Shown piece by piece: positions 44,897-52,319 of a stretch of DNA of 64,000 nt. Positions within the stretch are counted from its first letter, which is position 1; every line of letters begins with the position of its first letter. The notes beneath the pieces were generated by a model. The model was not told the DNA's origin, did no database searches, and saw only the letters and a program-made list of their open reading frames with translations. The stretch comes from Anaerolineae bacterium (lineage in GTDB: Bacteria; Chloroflexota; Anaerolineae; Caldilineales; Caldilineaceae), in contig JAUIHI010000002.1 of NCBI GenBank assembly GCA_030432295.1, forward strand, positions 62,001 to 126,000, in the 5' to 3' direction. The position numbers and the translations under genes are program-made.

Positions 44897-47800
44897 ATGT
44901 ATACTGCACAAAAATCAATTCGGAAACGAGGCATCCTATGGTCGTTGACTCTTATGCTTAGCTGCACCCTGGCCCTGCTTTCTTTGACAGCAGAGTCGGC
45001 GTCCCAGCCGTCACTGGAGGCTTCAGCCAGTGCTGAACGATGTTTTTTCGAAGTAGAAAGTCCATTTGTCGGTCTTTTATCGAGCACTGCGGCTTGGGCC
45101 GACTACGATGGGGATCAGGATATGGATGTGCTGATTGCTGGCAGTGATGGCAATGATGGCCCAGTCACCCGTCTCTATCGAAACGATGGCGGTAGCTTTG
45201 TCGAAATCGATAAGGGTTTTGCGAATCTAGGGGCCACCAGCGCCACCTGGGCAGACTTCGACGGTGATGGAGATCCAGATCTGCTCCTCACCGGTCGGGA
45301 TAGCAATTTTGATAGTCAGTCAAAACTATATCGGAACGACAGTGGTACCTTTGTTGAGATTGAAACACCGTTTGTAGGGGTCCGAGACGGTGCGGCTGCC
45401 TGGGCGGATTACGATCAGGATAGCGATTTAGATGTAGTGATTACCGGCACTGCAAATGGCGGTTCAAGGGCGTCAGTACTCTATCGCAACGATAACGGCA
45501 CATTTGTGGATAGCGGGGTCAATCTGATTGGTGTGAATGCGAGTAGCGTGGCCTGGGCTGACTACGACAAGGATGGCGATCCGGATCTGCTGCTGATGGG
45601 TCAATACGATTATGGATTGGGGCAGGGCTATGATTCGGCGCGAACGACACGTCTCTATCGTAATGACAATGGTGTATTTGCAGACAGCGAAATGGGTTTA
45701 GTGGGCCTTGAAAATGGCAGCGCAGCCTGGGGAGACTACGATCAAGATGGTGATATGGACCTCGCGGTCATGGGTATTAGTTTGCGTACCTATTCACCCA
45801 CCACTCAGCAGATCACCTATCGACCGGGCACTGTAATCTACAGTAACGACAACGGCACATTGACGGCAAACTCGTCAGATGTCACAGCTTTGGGCGATGG
45901 CGACGTGAGTTGGTCTGATTACGACCGCGATGGCGATCTCGATTTTTTTATTATGGGCACTCGGGGCGGCATCGATACCTCAGACACCTTTGCGCCGGTA
46001 TCGATCCTCTATCAAAACAACGGTGGATCGCCTGGTGAGTTCTCAGCGCGCACGGGTGCTGGTTACTCTTTTGTTAACGTGCGCAGTGGTAGTGCTACCT
46101 GGGCAGATTATAACAATGACGGGTATCCAGACCTCCTATTGATCGGTTCGTCTAACGGCGGTGCCCTCACCGCTCAACTTTACCGCAACGGGCCGTGCGA
46201 ATCATCTTCTAACGTGATCAATGTGGCGGATGGGGATGTGGATGGGTTGATTGCCGCTATCCGAGCCGCGAACCAAACCGGAACAGCAGATTCGTTACGA
46301 CGGCCTAGCGCATCAGCCGTGATCAATCTGGCCACCAAGGGCAGCTACACCCTAACTGTGCCAGAAAACAGCTTTGCCGGCGGCAATGGCCTGCCCGTCA
46401 TCACTGGCACCGTGGTGATCAGCGGCAACGGCTCGACCATTGCCCGCAGCAGCGCCCCCGGCACCCCAGACTTCCGCATTCTCGCCAACAGTGGCACCCT
46501 GACCCTGGATAGTGTAATCGTCAGCAACGGTTTTCTTCAGGAAAGTATCTCTCCGGACCAAATTGGCGGTGCCATCCTCAACACTGGCGTCCTCTCCATC
46601 ACCAACAGCACGGTGCAGAGCAGCACCAACCGATATGGCGGGGGCGTGGGCAATCGAGGCGGCACTGTCTACATTGGTGATACCCTCATCGAGAACAACG
46701 GGCCCGTTGGCAGCAATGGTGGTGGCGTCTTTAATAGCAACGAAGGGCGCATGACGATTGAACGAAGTGTGATCCGCAACAACCAGGCAAGCAACGATGG
46801 CGGCGGTGTGGCCAACCAGCAGGAGGGCATCCTCATCCTGCGAGATATGCTCGTCACCAGCAATCGTGCGCTGAGTGGGGATGGTGGCGGAGTCTACAAC
46901 CGCAGCGTAGCACCATCCGTTGTAATCTCTAGCACCATCAGCCAGAACTCGGCTGACTCTACGAATAGCACTGGCGGCGGCATCGCCAACCACGCGTCAG
47001 ATCGAGACTCAGCCTTAACCATCCAGTACAGCCACATCCTGACCAATACGTCTGGTAGCATTGGTGGCGGAATCGCCAGCCTTGTGAACAGCGATTTTAA
47101 GGCCGATCTTGTCGTGAGTCATAGTGAGATCACTGGGAATCGGGCCGTCGGTTCGCCCGATCTGCCGGGCACGGGCCTTGGTGGAGGCGTAGCCAATCTG
47201 AACTTTCTGGGTGCTGGCAACAGCACTGGGCTGATGACCATCACCCATAGCACCATTCGCCACAATGAGGCGGTGAACGGCGGCGGCGTGGGCAATGCCG
47301 TAACGGGGGCAACTGGACCTGTCACGATCAAGACGGCAGTCGACAGCAGCGCCATCTACAGCAACACGGCCACAGGCACGGGCGACCAACGGGGTAACGG
47401 TGGCGGCATCGCCAATGTGGACGCCACACTGGATATGATCAACAGTACTCTCAGCAACAACCTGGCGGTAAGTGATGGCACCAGTCAGAGTAGCGGCCTG
47501 GGCGGCGGGATTTTCAACGCCAGCCCTGAGGAGTCGGCCCGACTCACGTTCCTCAACAGCACCCTGGCTGAGAATCAGGCTGTCGCCGGTGGCGGGCTAA
47601 CCAACGTCAAGCTAAATGCAAACGCCAGCGCGATCGCCACCTTCCAGAATAGCATCGTGGCCAACAACACGGACCTGAGCGGCCTTGGCCCCAACTGCCT
47701 GAACTCGAACTTGGGTGCAGGGGCAGCGACCCTGACTTCTCAGGGTTTCAACCTGGACAGCGGCACCACCTGCGGCTTCACCGAAAGCAGCGACCTGTCC

Positions 47801-48028
47801 AACACAGACCCCCTGCTCGGTCCACTGACCGACAATGGCGGAACGACTTGGACCCACGCTTTGCTCACCAACAGCCCGGCCATCGACGCCGCCAATAGCG
47901 ATGCCTGTCCCGCCACAGATCAGCGGGACGTGGCCCGTCCGGTTGGCAACGGCTGTGACATCGGTGCGTATGAGGGCGGCACCCGCACAGCCGAAAACCG
48001 CATCTACTTGCCTATGACCCAAAGGTAG
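44897..48028 (+). CDS. Large secreted protein: seven FG-GAP/VCBS-like repeats plus beta-helix
   Basis: 1043 residues. A signal peptide (SLTLMLSCTLALLSLTAES) is followed by seven FG-GAP-like repeats with the calcium-binding pattern W(A/G/S)D(Y/F)(D/N)xDxDxD, for example WADFDGDGDPDLLLTG, within about residues 50-430. A right-handed beta-helix follows (GGGVFNSNEGRMTIERSVI and similar), ending in the choice-of-anchor segment SPAIDAANSDAC...CDIGAYEGG. The C-terminus is IYLPMTQR. RBS AGAAAGG precedes the ATG. The FG-GAP loops suggest that it binds calcium outside the cell. Confidence 0.87.
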   Translation: MYTAQKSIRKRGILWSLTLMLSCTLALLSLTAESASQPSLEASASAERCFFEVESPFVGLLSSTAAWADYDGDQDMDVLIAGSDGNDGPVTRLYRNDGGSFVEIDKGFANLGATSATWADFDGDGDPDLLLTGRDSNFDSQSKLYRNDSGTFVEIETPFVGVRDGAAAWADYDQDSDLDVVITGTANGGSRASVLYRNDNGTFVDSGVNLIGVNASSVAWADYDKDGDPDLLLMGQYDYGLGQGYDSARTTRLYRNDNGVFADSEMGLVGLENGSAAWGDYDQDGDMDLAVMGISLRTYSPTTQQITYRPGTVIYSNDNGTLTANSSDVTALGDGDVSWSDYDRDGDLDFFIMGTRGGIDTSDTFAPVSILYQNNGGSPGEFSARTGAGYSFVNVRSGSATWADYNNDGYPDLLLIGSSNGGALTAQLYRNGPCESSSNVINVADGDVDGLIAAIRAANQTGTADSLRRPSASAVINLATKGSYTLTVPENSFAGGNGLPVITGTVVISGNGSTIARSSAPGTPDFRILANSGTLTLDSVIVSNGFLQESISPDQIGGAILNTGVLSITNSTVQSSTNRYGGGVGNRGGTVYIGDTLIENNGPVGSNGGGVFNSNEGRMTIERSVIRNNQASNDGGGVANQQEGILILRDMLVTSNRALSGDGGGVYNRSVAPSVVISSTISQNSADSTNSTGGGIANHASDRDSALTIQYSHILTNTSGSIGGGIASLVNSDFKADLVVSHSEITGNRAVGSPDLPGTGLGGGVANLNFLGAGNSTGLMTITHSTIRHNEAVNGGGVGNAVTGATGPVTIKTAVDSSAIYSNTATGTGDQRGNGGGIANVDATLDMINSTLSNNLAVSDGTSQSSGLGGGIFNASPEESARLTFLNSTLAENQAVAGGGLTNVKLNANASAIATFQNSIVANNTDLSGLGPNCLNSNLGAGAATLTSQGFNLDSGTTCGFTESSDLSNTDPLLGPLTDNGGTTWTHALLTNSPAIDAANSDACPATDQRDVARPVGNGCDIGAYEGGTRTAENRIYLPMTQR

Positions 48029-48048
48029 ACACCAGAGGAATAGCCAGA

Positions 48049-48110
48049 ATTCTGGGAATCGGCCACACACGCAGAGGAGTTCCCTACCCGTGTGGTCGAT
48101 TCCCGGAAGC
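48049..48110. repeat. Family-B palindrome, diverged copy
   Basis: ATTCTGGGAATCGGCCACAC pairs with GTGTGGTCGATTCCCGGAA with a few mismatches. It lies between the FG-GAP gene stop and the GNAT remnant, and may mark the rearrangement that removed the rest of a cassette. Confidence 0.75.
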
Positions 48111-48132
48111 AGAACACTTTTGGCAGGTTGGG

Positions 48133-48250
48133 ATGGCGGATATGTATTGGCGGGTCAGTACCGACAACGAGCCGATGCTGCGATGGTCGGCCAGAGCCTT
48201 CGCGGGCGAGGGGCTGGTCGATCAGTACGGCGAGTGATACAGCGAGAAAA
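48133..48250 (+). pseudogene. C-terminal remnant of a tandem-GNAT acyltransferase
   Basis: The frame at 48133 reads MADMYWRVSTDNEPMLRW, then SARAFAGEGLVDQYGE, a stop at 48235, and YSEK beyond it. This matches the C-terminus of the intact GNATs (YWRASPDNEPMVRWSRRAF...EWTSEK). The rest of the gene is absent. The EGLVDQY variant is shared with the remnant at 56909 but not with the three longer GNATs, so both come from one lost lineage. Confidence 0.8.
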
Positions 48251-48262
48251 GTTTGGGGGCAT

Positions 48263-51200
48263 TCACTTCTGGATGATGCCCTGGAATCCCCGCTCCGCCG
48301 CAGCCGCCAGCAGGGCGCGGTGGCTGGGAACTGCGTGCATGAAGGCCTGGCGGGCTAGTTCGTCGTCGTCCAGGGCCAGGATCTCCCTGTTCAAATGGGA
48401 GATGGCCTTCTCCAGCACGACAGTTGCTCGGTCGTCCCCGATGGCCGAGAGTATATGATAAGAGGTCAAATAGACGGGCATTGGCTCTTCCCCCTGTACC
48501 TGCCCGGCCAGGATAGCCGGCCAGCAGCGTTCCACAAAGAGCAGGGCTTCGTGCAACTCTCCTCGCCGCCAGGCCACCTCCGCCAGCCCAGCCCATCCCT
48601 GATTGAGCAAATGGGCGTGGCCCAGTCTCTGGCGCGCCCCGATCATGGCCCGGTAGTGGGTGGCCGCGTTGGAAAGCAACCCCTGAGCCACGGCCCTGTG
48701 GCCCAAATAGAGATGGGCATAGGCCCCCCCATCCAAATCCTCTATCTCTGTATAGATGCGCAGGGCGGCTCCTAAGTGAAGTTCAGCCAGTCGAAACCGA
48801 TTTTGGGTCAGGGCCACATACCCCAACCCCTCCAGAGTCATCGCCAAATCTTGTCGTCTCTGCAAGGTGCGCCAAGACGCCAGATTTTGCTGATGCAGGC
48901 GGCGCGCCCGATCATATTGCCCCAGATGGGTGAGCGAGAGGGCCAAATTGTGGCGAACGTTGTTGCGTAGCACCGGCCTGTTTAAGGCTTCGTACCAGTT
49001 CATCGCCCGTTGATAGTACTCTATGCTGGCAACGAACAGCCCTTCCTCGGTATCGATATTGCCCAATCCCAAATAGATCAACGCTGCTTGGCCCCAATCT
49101 TGCTCCATCTCGGCTAAGGCCAGCCCCTTTCGCAAAAAGTCTCGTCCTTCCTCGAACTGTCCCACCCGCCTCAACGCTACGCCACATTCCGTATAAGCCT
49201 GGCTCAAGAGTCTCCGGTCGGAGAGATCCCGGGCCAGTTCGATGGCTTCGGCCATGGCTTCGGGAACCAAGGCACAGTTGACCTGTAGATTGCGCAGACT
49301 TGCTTGTTCTATCAGTAGATGGGCGAGGGCACGTTGGCGTAGTGGTGTGGCTGGCAGTTGGCGCAGATGGCGAATCGTCTGCCCCAGCAGGCGAATCCCT
49401 TCTGACAAGAGACCCATCCCGGCATAGAACCAGGACAACGGCCCCACTGTGGCGATAATCTCGGCCAGCCACTCTTCCCCGACAGCCCAGTTCCACGCCT
49501 GCTCCATATCCGCGTGACGCAAGTGCAGATCCGCAAAGAGATCGCTGGATGGGTTCTCTTCCAGCAGATCCCGCTGGCTCTGCAAGTAGTGGAGATGCTC
49601 CTGGATATAGGCCCGGCGTGCCTGCTGGTGCAGGTTGGGTTGGGCGATGAGCTGTTCCCGGGCAAAATGGCGGAGCAGTTCGTGGAAGTGGTAGCGGCCA
49701 TCATCCCCACGGCGCAGCCAGAAGTGGGCCACCACCAGGGCCAAGTGGAGGCGGGAGGCCCCGGCCACGGCATAGGCCCGGTTTGGACCGAAAGGCTGAC
49801 GAAACAAAGATAACTGGGCCAGCATCCGCTGTTGATCCCCGGTGAGCTTTTGCCAGGATTGGGCCAAGATATGCCGCATATCCCGCTGGCGCGCGGGCAT
49901 ATCCGCGTGGGCGCTGGTCAACAGATCCAGCCCTTCCTCCACACCCTCGGCCACTTCGGCCAGCGTTAGGCCCTGCAACCAAGACGCTGCCATCTCCAAC
50001 GCCAGGGGATGGCCGTCCACCGCGTCACAGATGCGCCGGATCAGGGGTGCGGTCTTCTCGTCCCACTGAAAACGGGGCTTGGCCCTGCGGGCACTCTGGA
50101 CAAATAGGCGCCCAGCCTGGGATGGCCCTTTCTGGATTGGGTCTGCCTGGGATAAGCCGGTGTCCAGCCCTCCGACCCGGAAGAGCGTCTCTGCATATAG
50201 TCCAAGAGGCTCTCTGGAAGTGGTGACGATATGTAGGTAGGGCATCTCCATCAACCACGTGCTGAGCAAGCTGGCCGCAGATTTCAGGTGTTCCCAGTTG
50301 TCCAGCAGGAGCAAGACAGGATCGTCGCCCCAGCGTTCAGCCAGAAGGGTGCGGATAGAAGCCGTGGGAGAGGGGTGAATGCCCAGAGTTGTGAGCAGAT
50401 GGGCCGTAATCCGTTCGGGCAGGTGGCCCTCCCCATTCGCTTCGAGTTCGGCCAGGGAGACGAAGTAGATGTGGGTGAAGGGGACCTGGGGCGGGTTGTG
50501 CACAGCGGCCCAACCCAAAGCCACCATGAGCTTGGTTTTGCCGATGCCGCCGGGTCCCACCAGGGTGATCAGCCGGTTGTTGGTATTGGTATCGGTGTCG
50601 GCGTAAGCATCGGGATCGGTGTCGGCGAGGAGGCGTTGCAGGGTTGACAGTTCCTGCTCGCGGCCAACCAGAGGAGTCAACTGGGCAGGCAGGTTATGAG
50701 TGAGAGGGTCGAGAGGTGCAAGACGGCCGTCTCGAATCTGCTCGTAGAGCGCTGTGGTCTCGGTGGCCGGGGCGATCCCCATCTCGTCGGCCAGGATGGT
50801 GATGCATCTCTGGTATTGGGACAACGCCTCGGCCGGCTGCCTCTGGGCAGCCCACCAGCGCATGAGCGTACGATGGCCTTCCTCCGCCCACGGCTCCAGG
50901 ACCAGGAGGCGGCGGGCAACGTCCGCGGCCCGGGCGGGATCCCGTTTTTCCAACTGGCGGGCGAGTTGGGTGCAGGCATAGACCGCCAGTTGGTGCAGAT
51001 GCTCCCGGGTGATCAACTGCCATTCCCCCATCTCCTGGGCGTCTGTGGGGTAGAAGGTGGCGAGAAACTCCCCGGCATAGAGATTCAGGCCAGCCGCCCA
51101 CGCCCCTTCGCTCACCCGCTGCTCAAACAGATTGGCGTCGAGGGTGTAGGGCGAGTCGGAACGGAACTGGACCGTCTCCCAGGTGACAGTGAGATAGCGG

Positions 51201-51466
51201 TCGGCCATCTCCCGGTTGCCAAAAATCCGGCGAATTTGGTAGAGGGCCTGGCGAAAGTTCTCCCGGGTTTTGTCCAGGCTCTCTTCGGGCCAGAGCAGGG
51301 TGGCCAGTAGTTCCCGCCCGTGGGCAACATCCCCGTGGCGCATGAGATAGACGAGGAGCGCCCCGGCCTTGCTCATCTTCAGGGTAACAGGACGTCCGCC
51401 AAATCGAATCTGGAGGCTGCCGAGGCTTTGAACAGAGAGCAGCGCCATATCTTCGTCTGTATTCAT
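48263..51466 (-). CDS. AfsR-like transcriptional regulator: BTAD/SARP + STAND NTPase + TPR (second copy)
   Basis: 1067 residues. The DNA-binding region (LATLLWPEESLDKTRENFRQALYQIRR) comes first, then BTAD to about residue 240. The NTPase has Walker A GPGGIGKT and Walker B LLLLDNWEHL. TPR-like helices follow (LGLGNIDTEEGLFVASIEYYQRAM). It is divergent from a small protein and the cassette C NHL gene, with strong SARP-type operators in between, so it is the likely controller of cassette C and the modification genes (inference). Confidence 0.9.
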   Translation of the reverse strand: MNTDEDMALLSVQSLGSLQIRFGGRPVTLKMSKAGALLVYLMRHGDVAHGRELLATLLWPEESLDKTRENFRQALYQIRRIFGNREMADRYLTVTWETVQFRSDSPYTLDANLFEQRVSEGAWAAGLNLYAGEFLATFYPTDAQEMGEWQLITREHLHQLAVYACTQLARQLEKRDPARAADVARRLLVLEPWAEEGHRTLMRWWAAQRQPAEALSQYQRCITILADEMGIAPATETTALYEQIRDGRLAPLDPLTHNLPAQLTPLVGREQELSTLQRLLADTDPDAYADTDTNTNNRLITLVGPGGIGKTKLMVALGWAAVHNPPQVPFTHIYFVSLAELEANGEGHLPERITAHLLTTLGIHPSPTASIRTLLAERWGDDPVLLLLDNWEHLKSAASLLSTWLMEMPYLHIVTTSREPLGLYAETLFRVGGLDTGLSQADPIQKGPSQAGRLFVQSARRAKPRFQWDEKTAPLIRRICDAVDGHPLALEMAASWLQGLTLAEVAEGVEEGLDLLTSAHADMPARQRDMRHILAQSWQKLTGDQQRMLAQLSLFRQPFGPNRAYAVAGASRLHLALVVAHFWLRRGDDGRYHFHELLRHFAREQLIAQPNLHQQARRAYIQEHLHYLQSQRDLLEENPSSDLFADLHLRHADMEQAWNWAVGEEWLAEIIATVGPLSWFYAGMGLLSEGIRLLGQTIRHLRQLPATPLRQRALAHLLIEQASLRNLQVNCALVPEAMAEAIELARDLSDRRLLSQAYTECGVALRRVGQFEEGRDFLRKGLALAEMEQDWGQAALIYLGLGNIDTEEGLFVASIEYYQRAMNWYEALNRPVLRNNVRHNLALSLTHLGQYDRARRLHQQNLASWRTLQRRQDLAMTLEGLGYVALTQNRFRLAELHLGAALRIYTEIEDLDGGAYAHLYLGHRAVAQGLLSNAATHYRAMIGARQRLGHAHLLNQGWAGLAEVAWRRGELHEALLFVERCWPAILAGQVQGEEPMPVYLTSYHILSAIGDDRATVVLEKAISHLNREILALDDDELARQAFMHAVPSHRALLAAAAERGFQGIIQK

Positions 51467-51667
51467 TCTTTAATGCTGATGAAAAATGGCTTTGTATACA
51501 CGGATCAGAGGGAAGACGGATTCAATCTGCGAAAATCTGCGTTATCTGTGTTCTGATTTTCGTCTTTATCGGTGTCAGCCGGTCGTGTTGCCTGTTCAGT
51601 AATCCGTACCTGAGTCCATTGCGAGAAGGTCAATTTTACAGCAAGAGACGCAAGGAACGCAGAGAAG

Positions 51668-51699
51668 TTCACGATTAGTTCACGCCCATCGAATATCAT
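51668..51699 (+). promoter_or_regulatory. SARP-type promoter A
   Basis: TTCACGATTAGTTCACGC (51668-51685) holds heptamers TTCACGA and TTCACGC at an 11-base period. Eight bases after it comes a -10-like TATCAT (51694-51699). The same 18-mer recurs at 51937. Repeat period and 8-base distance to the -10 match the architecture known for Streptomyces SARPs. The predicted transcript would start near 51706. A 23-codon frame (MQAISQPSYTPLLPAGG...) lies at 51735-51806 but is too weak to call. Confidence 0.65.
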
Positions 51700-51936
51700 C
51701 TCCCTGTGTCCGCCATAATCTGACCCACATAACGATGCAGGCCATCTCTCAGCCAAGCTACACCCCCTTGCTACCGGCGGGTGGGAAGGAAGCAGCCAGT
51801 GCATGACGCTATTTTATACCATGAACGGGAAGGCCCCAATATGGAAAACAGCAACCTGGCAAAGCCAGATCTGCGCCAATGAACCAACGCCGGTCTCTTG
51901 CAAAGCGACCAGACACGAATGAATTCGCCCTGTCCA

Positions 51937-51968
51937 TTCACGATTAGTTCACGCACAGAGTCTACTCT
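51937..51968 (+). promoter_or_regulatory. SARP-type promoter B, probably leaderless
   Basis: An identical TTCACGATTAGTTCACGC at 51937-51954 is followed after 8 bases by TACTCT (51963-51968). The expected start of transcription, about seven bases after the -10, falls on or next to the ATG at 51975, which has no Shine-Dalgarno sequence. Flanks differ from promoter A, which argues for selection on the 18-mer and spacing. The remainder of 51467-51974 contains no other recognisable feature. Confidence 0.65.
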
Positions 51969-51974
51969 CTCTTC

Positions 51975-52181
51975 ATGTCCCATCACCATCCGTCCGACGC
52001 CACGATTCAGCCTGGCCATCAACGATACCATTCCCTCTTGCTGCGCTACTGGCGGGAAGATGAAACAGTGGTCTGGCGCTATGTGGTTCAGGACCTGGGA
52101 AACGGTGAACAGTACAGCTTTGCCAATATGGACCTGCTGATTGCTTTTCTCTATCAGCAGATGGAAAGCCAGGCCCAGTAG
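51975..52181 (+). CDS. Small protein of unknown function, cassette C
   Basis: 68 residues. The His-rich start is MSHHHPSD. The pattern RYWREDETVVWRYVVQDL...GEQYSFANMDLLIAFL looks like a compact beta-strand/helix domain of the type seen in short bacterial proteins whose WR...G..F..L pattern recurs. The family name is not known to me. No Shine-Dalgarno sequence is present, but SARP-type promoter B predicts a leaderless mRNA starting at this ATG. It lies upstream of the NHL gene of cassette C. Confidence 0.65.
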   Translation: MSHHHPSDATIQPGHQRYHSLLLRYWREDETVVWRYVVQDLGNGEQYSFANMDLLIAFLYQQMESQAQ

Positions 52182-52224
52182 ACAGGTGGATTTTATGATA
52201 GACCACAGCAGGTGTCACAGCCAC

Positions 52225-52258
52225 AACGTGCAGGCCGAAACGTGGGCCATGAAACGTG
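52225..52258. promoter_or_regulatory. Three AACGTG repeats at 14-base spacing
   Basis: AACGTG occurs at 52225, 52239 and 52253, exactly 14 bases apart, with GGCC shared between the first two intervals. It lies 62 bases before the NHL start. It may be a regulator array or chance; nothing else supports it. Confidence 0.35.
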
Positions 52259-52319
52259 AAACATCACTTTTTCAGAAGAGTGGAACTGTCCATTCCTCAA
52301 CCAAGGAGGAACCAAAAAC

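Noticed and set aside
44897-46200. EF hands in the FG-GAP protein
   Set aside because: The D-x-D-x-D-x-x-D loops follow W(A/S)DY with beta-strand context and about 55-60 residue spacing, which is FG-GAP/VCBS, not helix-loop-helix.
51735-51806. 23-codon ORF downstream of SARP-type promoter A
   Set aside because: Reading frame without a ribosome-binding site or recognised homologue; a short ORF is expected by chance. Kept only as a note.
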